A DNA stretch of 16,920 nucleotides from DASZGI01 sp035938995. GTDB taxonomy: Bacteria > Actinomycetota > Actinomycetes > Streptomycetales > Catenulisporaceae. The notes beneath the pieces are model-generated. The model searched no databases. It saw only the letters and a program-made list of their open reading frames with translations, and was not told the origin of the DNA. Shown here in pieces: positions 1-8,301 of this stretch. How positions within the stretch are numbered: the first letter of the stretch is position 1; every line of letters starts with the position of its first letter. Made by a program: the position numbers and the translations under genes. Location: the NCBI RefSeq assembly GCF_035938995.1, contig NZ_DASZGI010000285.1:1-16920 (forward strand), read 5' to 3'.

Positions 1-2
1 TT

Positions 3-596
3 CGGCTCACCACTGACGTCAAGGCTGCCGCGCAGGTCGAGGCCTCGTCCGGCGCTTTGGCTGACTGCGATCCCGCTATCTACCTCAACCTCGGCACCGG
101 TCTCGCTGTTGCGATCATCACCGCTGGCACTGTGGTCGTCGGGCGCAACGGCGCGTCGGGGGAGATCGGGTACAACCTGCGGGAGCGCGGCGACGTCTGG
201 CGGCTTGCCGAGGAGCGGGTGCTGCTGGAGGACGTCGTCAGCGGCAAGGCTCTGATGACGGAGGCAGCTGCGCTTCTGCCGCATGCGTCCGGGGCCGACG
301 AATTGTTTTCCCGTGTCGCCTCTGACTCCCGGCTCGCGGGGTTGTTCGAGTCCTTCATCGCCGAGCTGTCGTTCCACCTGGTCAACCTCACCATTGCGAT
401 CGACCCGGCCCGCATCGCGGTTGGCGGCGGCATGGTGCGCTCCTGGGACATGCTGCGCGACGGCCTGCGCCGGGCCCTCGACGCCGCGGTCCCCTTCCCG
501 CCCGAACTCGTGCGCGCCGCGTTCCCCTACGACGCGCCGCTGATGGGGGCCCTCGCGCTCGGGCTGGCGGCCGCGCGCGAGACCGCCGAGGTATGA
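3..596 (+). CDS. ROK-family protein (sugar kinase or regulator type), C-terminal part
   Basis: The reading frame is already open at the window edge, so the N-terminus is missing; the first full codon in frame is at position 3 and about 197 residues are visible. ROK proteins are sugar kinases or sugar-responsive repressors. The visible parts are an Asp-containing segment (TDVKAAAQVEA, positions 12-44) where the catalytic-Asp motif of the family lies, a phosphate-binding-type LGTGLAVAIITAG, then GASGEIGY. The ROK zinc motif CxCGxxGCxE is absent and the usual His of GExGH is Tyr, so the zinc site is lost. Whether an N-terminal winged helix exists (repressor) or not (kinase) cannot be seen. The gene lies 47 bases upstream of the importer genes on the same strand, so it probably belongs to that operon and may sense or phosphorylate the imported sugar. 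Family assignment is firm, exact role uncertain. Confidence 0.82.
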   Translation, partial: RLTTDVKAAAQVEASSGALADCDPAIYLNLGTGLAVAIITAGTVVVGRNGASGEIGYNLRERGDVWRLAEERVLLEDVVSGKALMTEAAALLPHASGADELFSRVASDSRLAGLFESFIAELSFHLVNLTIAIDPARIAVGGGMVRSWDMLRDGLRRALDAAVPFPPELVRAAFPYDAPLMGALALGLAAARETAEV

Positions 597-643
597 CGCC
601 CGCACTTCTTCGTCTTGTTGGTTCCACGAAGGGACTGGGAGCA

Positions 644-2332
644 ATGAAAGGCACAAAACTCGTCGCCGTCGCGGCCGCGGCGGTCCTGGCCGTGGCCGGC
701 TGTTCCAGTACGCAGCACAAGGGCTCTGCGTCGGGCGGCTCCACGGTGTCGGACAACGGCCCGCACAAGAAGGGCGGCACGGTCACCATCGCCAACGAGC
801 AGGGCCAGACCTGGACCTGCCAGTTCAACCCGTTCAACCCGGCCGTGTACGCCGAGTCCATCGGCTTCGTCTACGAGCCGCTGATCTTCGTGGACGAACT
901 CAACAATCAGGCCGAGACCCCGATGCTGGCCACCGGTTACCAGTGGAACGCGGACAAGACCTCGATCGTGTTCACCATCCGCGGCGGGGTGAAGTGGAGC
1001 GACGGGCAGCCGTTCACCGCGGACGACGTCGCGTTCACCTTTAACCTAATGAAGCAGACCCCTGCGACGGACCTCTATGCCCTGTGGTCCGCGGCCGGGC
1101 TGGAGAGCGTCACCGCCTCGGGCAACACGGTGACGATGGACTTCAAGCAGTCCGCGCAGCCGTACTTCTACTTCTTCGCCGACCAGGTCGCGATCGTCCC
1201 CAAGCACATCTTCTCCGCTGGCGATGCGGCGGCACATCCCGATACGTGGGCTGACTCGAACCCGGTGGGCACGGGCCCGTTCCTGGTGAACCCCTGCTCC
1301 GCGAACAACATCCAGTACACGGCGAACCCGGACTACTGGCAGGCCGGCAAGCCGTACGTCCAGAAGATCGAGTACCCGGCGTACCTGGACAACGGCCCGG
1401 CGAACCTGGACCTGGCCTCGGGCAAGGCCCAGTGGGGCAGCCAGTACATCCCCGGGATCCAGCAGTTCTACCTGGCCAAGTCCGCCGACAACCACACCTG
1501 GTCGCCGCCGGTGTTGAACGTCTCGATCTTCCCCAACCTCGATCCCTCGCACAAGGCGACCAGCACGCTGGCGGTGCGTCAGGCCATTGCGACGGCGATC
1601 GACCGCACCCAGATCGCGGCGATCGGCGAGGGCGGCGAGGAGCCGCCGGCCAACCAGAGCGGAGTGGTGCTGCCGACGTTCCAGAAGTACTACGACGCCT
1701 CGGCGGTCAGTTCGGCCGGGTATGACAAGCCGGACCAGCAGAAGGCTGCGACGCTGCTGGCGAGCGCGGGCTACTCGCCGTCGCACCCGCTGAACCTGAC
1801 GGTCATCACCATCACCGGCTACACCGACTGGGACGCCTCGCTCGCGGTCATCAAGCAGGAGCTCGCCCCGATCGGCATCAACCTCAACGTCTCCGACCTG
1901 GCTCAGCAGACCTTTGACACGAAGCTGTTCACCGGCGACTTCGACCTGGCCTACTACGGCGAGCCGACCGGCGGCCCGACGCCGTACTACGAGCTGCGCG
2001 AGATGCTCGACTCGGCCAACAGCGCGCCGCTCGGCCAGACCGCGAACGGCAACTACGAGCGCTACAGCAACTCCGCCGTCGACACCCTGTTCAACCAGTA
2101 CGCGACTGCGGACGACGCCGGACAGGTCTCCATCATGAAGCAGGTCGAGGCCGCGATGGTCCGCGACGTGCCGCTGATCCCGGTGACCGAGTCGGTGGAC
2201 TGGTTCCAGTACAACACCTCGGACCTCGGCGGCTGGCCGAGCGCGCAGAACCAGTACGCCCAGCCCGCGGCGTTCAACTTCCCCGACGTCGAGCAGGTGC
2301 TGCTGCACCTGTACTCCAGGTCGGCCCAGTAG
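644..2332 (+). CDS. ABC transporter family-5 substrate-binding lipoprotein
   Basis: This 562-residue protein is the extracytoplasmic binding protein of a Dpp/Opp-type importer (SBP_bac_5 family, usually 500-600 residues). The chosen ATG at 644 gives a clean lipoprotein signal: Lys at 2 and 5, a hydrophobic Ala/Val run, and lipobox VAGC with Cys20 as the lipidated residue. GAAGGGA at 628-634 sits 9 bases upstream. An in-frame ATG at 593, overlapping the ROK stop, would add 17 residues before the signal peptide and is less likely. Family hallmarks include the early GGTVTIANEQGQ strand, the segment WSDGQPFTADDVAFTFNLM, and VGTGPF in the middle. The gene is followed after 28 bases by the permease. 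The substrate is not evident; peptides, nickel and oligosaccharides are all carried by this family, and the ROK neighbour favours a sugar. Confidence 0.93.
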   Translation: MKGTKLVAVAAAAVLAVAGCSSTQHKGSASGGSTVSDNGPHKKGGTVTIANEQGQTWTCQFNPFNPAVYAESIGFVYEPLIFVDELNNQAETPMLATGYQWNADKTSIVFTIRGGVKWSDGQPFTADDVAFTFNLMKQTPATDLYALWSAAGLESVTASGNTVTMDFKQSAQPYFYFFADQVAIVPKHIFSAGDAAAHPDTWADSNPVGTGPFLVNPCSANNIQYTANPDYWQAGKPYVQKIEYPAYLDNGPANLDLASGKAQWGSQYIPGIQQFYLAKSADNHTWSPPVLNVSIFPNLDPSHKATSTLAVRQAIATAIDRTQIAAIGEGGEEPPANQSGVVLPTFQKYYDASAVSSAGYDKPDQQKAATLLASAGYSPSHPLNLTVITITGYTDWDASLAVIKQELAPIGINLNVSDLAQQTFDTKLFTGDFDLAYYGEPTGGPTPYYELREMLDSANSAPLGQTANGNYERYSNSAVDTLFNQYATADDAGQVSIMKQVEAAMVRDVPLIPVTESVDWFQYNTSDLGGWPSAQNQYAQPAAFNFPDVEQVLLHLYSRSAQ

Positions 2333-2360
2333 GCCCGGCGCGGCCCAGGAGGCGAGAGTC

Positions 2361-3350
2361 GTGAGATACCTGCTCAGGCGCGGCGGATTCTTCCTGCTCA
2401 CGCTGTGGGCCGCGCTGACCCTGAACTTCTTCATCCCGAGGTTCATGCCGGGTAGTCCGGTCAACGCGCTGCGCGACCGGACCCGCGGCAAGGTCTCCTC
2501 GGAGACGCTCCAGCAGATGCTCACCTCGTTCGGGTTCAAGCCGAATCAGAACGCGGGGATTCAGTATATTGATTATCTCGGCAACATGCTGACCGGCCAC
2601 TGGGGGGTGTCGATCGGGCAGACCCTCGGCGAGCCGGTGACCACGATCGTCGGCCAGGCCCTGCCGTGGACGCTGGGCCTGGTCGGCATCACCACCGTGC
2701 TGGCCTTCGCGCTCGGCACGCTGATCGGGATCGTGGCCGGCTGGCGGCGCGGCGGCCTGCTCGACGCGATCCTGCCGCCAGTGTTCGTGGTCACCTCGGC
2801 GCTGCCGTACTTCTGGGTCGCGCTGCTGCTGATCCTGATCTTCTCGGTGTCGGCCGGCGGCATCCTGCCGAGCGACTTCAACTACGACCCGTCGCTGGTC
2901 CCGGGATTCTCGCCGGGCTTCATCGGCAGCGTCCTGCAACACGCGGTCCTGCCGGCCGCGACACTGCTGATCACCTCGATCGGCGGCTGGATCCTGACCA
3001 TGCGCAACAACATGATCACCACGTTGGCCGAGGACTACGTGCGGATGGGACGGGCCAAGGGCCTGTCGAACCGGAAGATCATGTACGGCTACGCGGCGCG
3101 CAACGCCTTCCTGCCCAACCTCTCCGGGTTCGCGATGTCGCTCGGCTTCGTGATCTCCGGCGCCATCCTCATCGAGTACGTGTTCAACTACCCGGGCCTC
3201 GGCTACCTGCTCTACAACGCGGTGCAGAACGTCGACTACCCGCTGATGCAGGTCCTGTTCATGCTGTTCACGGTCGCCGTCCTGGTCGCGGTGCTGGTCT
3301 GCGACCTGGCGACCGCGTGGCTCGATCCGCGCGCACGGGCGAAGGAGTAG
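2361..3350 (+). CDS. ABC transporter permease, DppB/OppB-like
   Basis: This 329-residue inner-membrane permease forms half of the importer's channel. It starts at a GTG (2361) with a strong AGGAGG at 2347-2352, 8 bases upstream. The N-terminus MRYLLRRGGFFLLTLWAAL is the typical first helix of the BPD_transp_1 DppB type, followed by RFMPGSPVNALR, a periplasmic stretch, and five further hydrophobic segments. The cytoplasmic EAA loop that docks on the ATPase is at about residues 224-245 (EDYVRMGRAKGLSNRKIM), with the conserved Gly of AKG. Length and organisation are normal for the family. The end of the gene (GAAGGAG at 3341-3347) provides the ribosome binding site for the next gene, only 6 bases downstream, so the two are co-translated. 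Confidence 0.94.
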   Translation: MRYLLRRGGFFLLTLWAALTLNFFIPRFMPGSPVNALRDRTRGKVSSETLQQMLTSFGFKPNQNAGIQYIDYLGNMLTGHWGVSIGQTLGEPVTTIVGQALPWTLGLVGITTVLAFALGTLIGIVAGWRRGGLLDAILPPVFVVTSALPYFWVALLLILIFSVSAGGILPSDFNYDPSLVPGFSPGFIGSVLQHAVLPAATLLITSIGGWILTMRNNMITTLAEDYVRMGRAKGLSNRKIMYGYAARNAFLPNLSGFAMSLGFVISGAILIEYVFNYPGLGYLLYNAVQNVDYPLMQVLFMLFTVAVLVAVLVCDLATAWLDPRARAKE

Positions 3351-3356
3351 CGGCCG

Positions 3357-5351
3357 ATGAGCGTGCTTCAAGGGACGACGGCCGCCACGCCGAAGCCGAA
3401 GAGCCGCGCCGGCGCGGCGTTCTGGCGGGCGCTGCGCGGCAACCGCAAGGCGATGGCCGGGACCATCATCCTGCTGATCTTCACGGTGGTCGCGATCGCG
3501 CCGGGGCTGTTCACCTCCGTGCGGGACGCAAACGCGCTGGTCTACCCGCCTCGGCTGGGGCCGTCCAGCGCCCACCTGCTCGGCACCACCGGGCTGGGGC
3601 AGGACATTTACTCGCAGCTGATCTACGGCACCCGGCAGTCGCTGATCATCGCGGTGGTGGCAGGGTTCTTCGCCACCGTGCTGTCGGTGCTGATCGGGGT
3701 GTCCGCGGCGTATCTCGGCGGCATCTTCGACGACCTGCTGTCGATGCTGACCAACGTGGTGCTGGTGATCCCGGCCTTCCCGCTGATCATCATCCTGGCC
3801 AAGTACGCGGGGCACGGTTCGCTCACCGTCCTGCTGGCCGTGCTGGTGGTCACCGGCTGGGCGTACGGCGCGAACCAGATGCGGGCCCAGGCGCTCTCGC
3901 TGCGCAACCGCGAGTTCCTGGAATCCGCGCGGGTACGCGGCGAACGGCGCTCGTACATCATCGTGGCCGAGGTGCTGCCCACGATGACCTCCCTGATTGT
4001 GGCGAACTTCCTCGGCGCGGCGCTCTACTCGGTGCTCAGCGCCGCGGGCCTGCAGTTCCTCGGGCTCGGCGACCCGAACTCGCAGAGCTGGGGCACGATG
4101 CTCTACTGGGCGCAGAACCAGCAGGCGCTGCAGACCGGCCTGCCGCTGTGGTCGATCGCGCCGGGCCTGTGCGTCGCTCTGCTCGGCGCGGCGTTCGCGC
4201 TGATGAACTACGCGTTCGACGAGATCGGGAACCCGGCGCTGCGGCCGGTCAAGGCGAAGGAGCGCAAGGCGCGCAGGGAACTGATCGAGAGTGCGATCGA
4301 GGGAAGTGCGGCCGAGGAGGACGCGGGCGAGGACACGGGGGAGGAGGACACGGGCGGACCGCTGCTGCGTGTCAAGGATCTGAGGGTCGAGTACGCGACG
4401 GCGCGCGGCCCGGTGGCGGCGGTCGCCGGGGTCGATTTCGAGGTCGGCCGCGGGGAGTTCGTCGGTGTGGTCGGCGAGTCCGGCTGCGGGAAGTCGACCA
4501 TGCTCTTCGCGATCGCCCGGCTGCTGAGCCCGCCCGCCTCGATCACCGGCGGCAGCGTTCTGTTCAAGGGTCGCAACCTGGTCACCATGAACGAGAAGCA
4601 GCTCAATGTGCTGCGGTGGCGCGACTACTCCGTGGTGATGCAGAGCGCGATGAACGCGCTCAACCCGGTGCGCACCATCGCGGCCCAGTTCAAGGACGCC
4701 ATCGAGGCGCACGCCAAGTACACCGACGAGAAGATCAGGGAACGCAGCGTCGAGGTCATGCGGCTGGTCGGGATCGACCCGGTGCACCTGCGCAGCTACC
4801 CGCACCAGCTGTCCGGCGGCATGCGGCAGCGCGCGATGATCGCGATGGCGCTGCTATTCACCCCCGACCTGATCATCATGGACGAGCCGACATCGGCGCT
4901 GGACGTGGTCGCGCAGCGCTCACTCATGGTGCAGATCAAGGAGCTGCAACAGCTGCTGGGCTTCGCAGTCGTCTTCGTCACCCACGACATGTCGCTGGTC
5001 AGCCGGTTCTCCGACCGGTTGCTGGTGATGTACGCGGGGCTGGTGGTCGAGGACGGCCCGACCCGGACGGTGTTCGACACCCCGGCGCATCCGTACAGCC
5101 GCGGCCTGCTCGACGCGTTCCCGTCGATCCGTGGCGAGCGGGTCGAGCTCAAGGGCATCCCGGGCAGCCCACCGGACCTCGCCAGCCCGCCGAGCGGCTG
5201 CCGGTTCCATCCGCGTTGCCCGGTGGCCGAGGAGCAGTGTAAGACCGTTGAACCCGTCTTGTATCAGGTCGGCACGGCGCAGGCGCGGTGCCTGCTGCTG
5301 ACCCCGGACCGGCTCTCGCGGCCCGTGCCGCCCGTGGAGGTCAGCTCATGA
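3357..5351 (+). CDS. Fused ABC permease (DppC-like) and ATP-binding protein (DppD-like)
   Basis: One 664-residue reading frame joins two subunits that are normally separate. Residues 1 to about 295 are a DppC-like permease with an N-terminal cytoplasmic stretch, a first membrane segment near residues 33-50, the LGTTGLGQDIYSQLIYG segment, and an EAA loop at about 185-205 (REFLESARVRG). A charged linker of about 40 residues rich in Glu, Asp and Lys follows (about 295-337). The rest is an ATPase: Walker A GESGCGKST at 373-381, Q-loop MQSAMNALNP, signature LSGGMRQR at 485, Walker B LIIMDEP at 505-511, H-loop His543, and a C-terminal oligo_HPY region with CRFHPRCP and two further Cys. All catalytic residues are present. 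The start ATG has GAAGGAG 9 bases upstream. Such fusions are annotated in other actinobacteria as far as I recall. No frameshift is needed to explain it. Confidence 0.93.
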   Translation: MSVLQGTTAATPKPKSRAGAAFWRALRGNRKAMAGTIILLIFTVVAIAPGLFTSVRDANALVYPPRLGPSSAHLLGTTGLGQDIYSQLIYGTRQSLIIAVVAGFFATVLSVLIGVSAAYLGGIFDDLLSMLTNVVLVIPAFPLIIILAKYAGHGSLTVLLAVLVVTGWAYGANQMRAQALSLRNREFLESARVRGERRSYIIVAEVLPTMTSLIVANFLGAALYSVLSAAGLQFLGLGDPNSQSWGTMLYWAQNQQALQTGLPLWSIAPGLCVALLGAAFALMNYAFDEIGNPALRPVKAKERKARRELIESAIEGSAAEEDAGEDTGEEDTGGPLLRVKDLRVEYATARGPVAAVAGVDFEVGRGEFVGVVGESGCGKSTMLFAIARLLSPPASITGGSVLFKGRNLVTMNEKQLNVLRWRDYSVVMQSAMNALNPVRTIAAQFKDAIEAHAKYTDEKIRERSVEVMRLVGIDPVHLRSYPHQLSGGMRQRAMIAMALLFTPDLIIMDEPTSALDVVAQRSLMVQIKELQQLLGFAVVFVTHDMSLVSRFSDRLLVMYAGLVVEDGPTRTVFDTPAHPYSRGLLDAFPSIRGERVELKGIPGSPPDLASPPSGCRFHPRCPVAEEQCKTVEPVLYQVGTAQARCLLLTPDRLSRPVPPVEVSS

Positions 5352-6313
5352 CACTGCTCGAGACGTCCGGGCTCACCCGCCACTTCAAGGTCGGCACCGG
5401 CTTCGGGCGGCACATGCTGCACGCCGTCGACGACGTCGACCTGAAGATCGGGCGCCGCGAGATCGTCGCGCTGGTCGGCGAAAGCGGGAGCGGCAAGTCC
5501 ACCATCGCGCGCCTGCTCGCCCAGGTGTACAAGCCGACCGATGGCGAGATCCGCTTCGAAGGCAAGCCCCTGACGTCGATGCGCGGGCGCAAGGCGCAGC
5601 TCGCGTATCGCAGCGACGTGCCGATGGTGTTCCAGGACCCCTTCAGCTCCCTGAATCCCGCGTACCGCGTCTCGCACGGGATCCTGCGCGGGCTGAGGCT
5701 GCACCGGCCCGAGCTGAACCGGCAGCAGCGGCTGGAGGAGGCCGAGCGCGTGGTCGAGGCGGTCGGCCTGCATCCGGCCGCTGACATCCTCGGCCGCTAT
5801 CCCTACGAGCTGTCCGGTGGGCAGCGGCAGCGGATCGGGTTCGCCCAGGCGCTGGCCTACAAGCCGAAGCTGATCCTGGCCGACGAGCCTGTCTCCATGC
5901 TCGACGTCTCGATCCGGATCGGCCTGCTCAACGTGATGGCCCGGCTCCGGGAGACCGAGGGCGTCTCGTTCCTCTACATCACCCACGACATCGCCAGCGC
6001 GCGGTACGTGTCGGACCGTTTGCTGGTCATGTACGGCGGCCACGTGGTCGAATCGGGGCCAACAGAGTCAGTGCTCGCTGATCCGAAGCACCCGTACACC
6101 CAGCTGCTTCTCTCAGCCGTACCGGATCCGCGCGCGCCCTTGGGCGTGGACTCGGAGGCGGCGAAGGCAGAGCCGCCTGCGGTCATCGACCCGGCTCCGG
6201 GCTGCCGCTTCCGTGCCCGCTGCCCGCTGGCGATCGACGTGTGCGACTCGGTCACCCCGCGCCTGCGGGAGCTTGGTCCGGCGCACGAGGCGGCCTGCCA
6301 CGTCGCGACTTAG
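5348..6313 (+). CDS. ABC transporter ATP-binding protein, DppF/OppF-like
   Basis: This 321-residue protein is the second ATPase of the importer and should pair with the ATPase half of the fused protein. The ATG at 5348 overlaps the previous stop (ATGA) and has GGAGG at 5336-5340, 7 bases upstream; this is preferred over an in-frame start at 5288. Motifs in order: Walker A GESGSGKST at 44-52, Q-loop MVFQDPFSSLNP, signature LSGGQRQR at 155, Walker B LILADEP at 175-181 with catalytic Glu180, and H-loop His213 in ITHDI. The C-terminal oligo_HPY region has GCRFRARCP and two more Cys, the spacing known from Dpp/Opp ATPases. This is the last gene of the operon, and its stop overlaps the stop of the convergent resistance gene by 4 bases. 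Confidence 0.94.
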   Translation: MTLLETSGLTRHFKVGTGFGRHMLHAVDDVDLKIGRREIVALVGESGSGKSTIARLLAQVYKPTDGEIRFEGKPLTSMRGRKAQLAYRSDVPMVFQDPFSSLNPAYRVSHGILRGLRLHRPELNRQQRLEEAERVVEAVGLHPAADILGRYPYELSGGQRQRIGFAQALAYKPKLILADEPVSMLDVSIRIGLLNVMARLRETEGVSFLYITHDIASARYVSDRLLVMYGGHVVESGPTESVLADPKHPYTQLLLSAVPDPRAPLGVDSEAAKAEPPAVIDPAPGCRFRARCPLAIDVCDSVTPRLRELGPAHEAACHVAT

Positions 6314-8301
6314 CGGCTGACGCGGCGCTGGACGTGGAGCAGATACTCCTTCCGGTTCAGCGGATTGTGGTCCCAGCGCGGCCGGGTCGGGAACTCGCCG
6401 CGCACCGGCTGGTAGTGGTCGAAGGCGGATTCGAGCGCGCCCTCGCCTCGGGTGAGTGAGGGCAGCTGCCGCTCGAGAGCGTGCACCTGCGCGGCGGGGA
6501 TTTCGCCTTCGATCAGGCAGACCTCGCGTTCCAACGTCTGGGTCAGCGGAACGGCGCCGAGCCGAGCCAGCACGGGCAGCACCGCCGCGACCGTGTCCGC
6601 GGGCAGGTCGAGGCGGAACCGGTGCATCGGCTCGCAGACCACGGTCCCGGCCTCTTTCAGGGCGCTCATCAGCACCAGCGGTGTCAGGCCACGGAAATCG
6701 GCGCCCGTGCTCGACATGCTCTTGTCGAACTTCTGGTGCGCGTGGCTCTGCCGCGGCCAGTACCCGCAGTGCGTCATGGTCACGACGCAGTCGGCCACCC
6801 GCCAGCCGTAAAGACCCTGCTGCAGCGTCTCCGTGACCGTGTCCTCGACCGCCTTGAAGAACGCGTACGGCATCGCGCCGAGCTCGACCTCCAGGCGGAA
6901 CTCGATCCCAGCGCCGACCGGGGCGGGATCAACGCGCAGCCCGACGGTGGCGAGGAACGGGTTCACGTCCTTGTCCTTGCCACCCTTCTCGAAGGCGGTG
7001 CCGATGCCGGTCGGCCGCTCGATGTAGACCGTCGTGGTCTCGCGGAAGGTGACGTCGAGGTCGAACTCGTCCTTGAGCGTCGCCTGGATGACCTCCTTCT
7101 GTACCTCGCCGTAGAGGGAGACGGAGATTTCCTGCCGGATCTCGTCCTGGCGCAGGCCGATCAGCGGGTCCTGCTCGGCGAACTGGGCGAGCGCGGCGTG
7201 CAGCGATCCCTTCTCGGACGGCTGGCCGGGGACGACCACGGTCTCCAGCGTCGGCGGGGCGAAGTGGCTTTCCGGCGCGGCGCCTTCGGGCAGGCCGATC
7301 GGGTCGCCGATGCGGATGTCGCCGAGGCCCCACAGCTTGGCGATCTGCCCCGCCAGGACCGCGTCACGTCGCACGGCCGAGCCGTGTTCGAACACGTTGA
7401 TCGCGGTGACTTTCTCTTCCGCGCCGCCGCGCAGCCGGAGCCGATCGCGTACCCGCACCGTCCCGGCGAACATCCGCGCATAGGCGATCTTCTCGCCGGC
7501 CGGGCCGCGCTCGACCTTGAACACGGTGCCGGCCGGAGGCGCGTCTGTGTCTCCTGGCGCGGGCGGGAGCAGGTCCCTGATACCGGCGGCGAGGGCGTCC
7601 ACACCGGCGCCGGTGATCGCAGAGCCGAAATACATCGGATGGACAAGCGCCCGCCCGGTCTGGCTTTTGAGCGCCGCGAACAGCTTGTCGTCGCGGATTG
7701 TCGTGTCCAGATAAGCGGCGAGAATCGCGTCGTCGTTCTCCGCCAGCAATTCGGTCAGTCGAGACCTGAATTCCCGGTCGCCGAACTGGAACGCGTCAAA
7801 GGAGGCAGCCTGTGTGCCGAGCCCGCTTGCCGTGCCCATCGCGATAACCGCGGGACTGAGTTTCTCCGAAACGGCGCGAAGCGTCAGGTCGTACTGGGCT
7901 CCGGCACGGTCGATCTTGTTCACGAAGACGAGCGTCGGGATGCGCAGCCGTTGCAGGACCCGCATCAGGACCCTGGTCTGCGCCTGCACCCCCTCGACCG
8001 CGGAGACCACCAGCACAGCGCCGTCGAGCACATTCAGCACCCGCTCCACCTCGGCGATGAAGTCCGGGTGACCGGGCGTGTCGATCAGGTTGACCGCGAC
8101 GTCGCCGAGCGCGAACGAGACGACGGCGGACTTGATGGTGATCCCGCGTTCGCGCTCCAGCGCGAGGGAATCGGTCTGGGTGTTGCCGTCGTCGACGCTG
8201 CCGAGCTCGTCGATGACCCCGGCGGCGTGCAGAAGCCGCTCGGTCAGGCTGGTCTTACCGGCGTCGACGTGCGCCAGAATCCCCAAGTTCAGCGATTTCA
8301 C
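6310..8301 (-). CDS. TetM/OtrA-type ribosomal protection GTPase
   Basis: This 663-residue EF-G-like translational GTPase belongs to the TetM/TetO/OtrA family, whose members bind the ribosome and dislodge tetracycline from the decoding site. The GTG start at 8301 gives KSLNLGILAHVDAGKT, closely like OtrA. G motifs: G1 AHVDAGKT at 10-17, G2 RGIT with Thr55, G3 DTPGH at 74-78, G4 NKID at 128-131. Domains II to V follow and length is normal. The domain IV loop that enters the decoding centre (Tyr514 to about Arg537) keeps Tyr-x-Pro but is roughly a dozen residues longer than the short TetM loop as I remember it, so the drug range may differ. Its weak ribosome binding site (GAGG, 4 bases before GTG) lies in a predicted hairpin controlled by an upstream leader ORF. 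Antibiotic resistance is likely; tetracycline as the inducer is inferred. Confidence 0.92.
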   Translation of the reverse strand: MKSLNLGILAHVDAGKTSLTERLLHAAGVIDELGSVDDGNTQTDSLALERERGITIKSAVVSFALGDVAVNLIDTPGHPDFIAEVERVLNVLDGAVLVVSAVEGVQAQTRVLMRVLQRLRIPTLVFVNKIDRAGAQYDLTLRAVSEKLSPAVIAMGTASGLGTQAASFDAFQFGDREFRSRLTELLAENDDAILAAYLDTTIRDDKLFAALKSQTGRALVHPMYFGSAITGAGVDALAAGIRDLLPPAPGDTDAPPAGTVFKVERGPAGEKIAYARMFAGTVRVRDRLRLRGGAEEKVTAINVFEHGSAVRRDAVLAGQIAKLWGLGDIRIGDPIGLPEGAAPESHFAPPTLETVVVPGQPSEKGSLHAALAQFAEQDPLIGLRQDEIRQEISVSLYGEVQKEVIQATLKDEFDLDVTFRETTTVYIERPTGIGTAFEKGGKDKDVNPFLATVGLRVDPAPVGAGIEFRLEVELGAMPYAFFKAVEDTVTETLQQGLYGWRVADCVVTMTHCGYWPRQSHAHQKFDKSMSSTGADFRGLTPLVLMSALKEAGTVVCEPMHRFRLDLPADTVAAVLPVLARLGAVPLTQTLEREVCLIEGEIPAAQVHALERQLPSLTRGEGALESAFDHYQPVRGEFPTRPRWDHNPLNRKEYLLHVQRRVSR

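Noticed and set aside
593..643. ATG at 593 as start of the binding protein
   Set aside because: It would put 17 residues before a clear lipoprotein signal peptide; ATG 644 has a suitable ribosome binding site and a proper signal sequence.
2274..4805. Very long minus-strand open frame antisense to the importer genes
   Set aside because: Its product is Arg/His/Asp/Gln-rich low-complexity sequence without any family motif, typical of antisense frames in GC-rich DNA; the plus-strand permease and ATPase motifs explain the region.
2666..5242. Long plus-strand frame overlapping the permeases and fused ATPase
   Set aside because: It is an out-of-frame shadow dominated by Arg, Gly and Ala with no domain signature.
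3357..5351. Permease-ATPase fusion as a sequencing error that lost a stop codon
   Set aside because: The linker is in frame, charged and about 40 residues long, and both halves are complete; there is no sign of a shifted frame or remnant start site at the junction.
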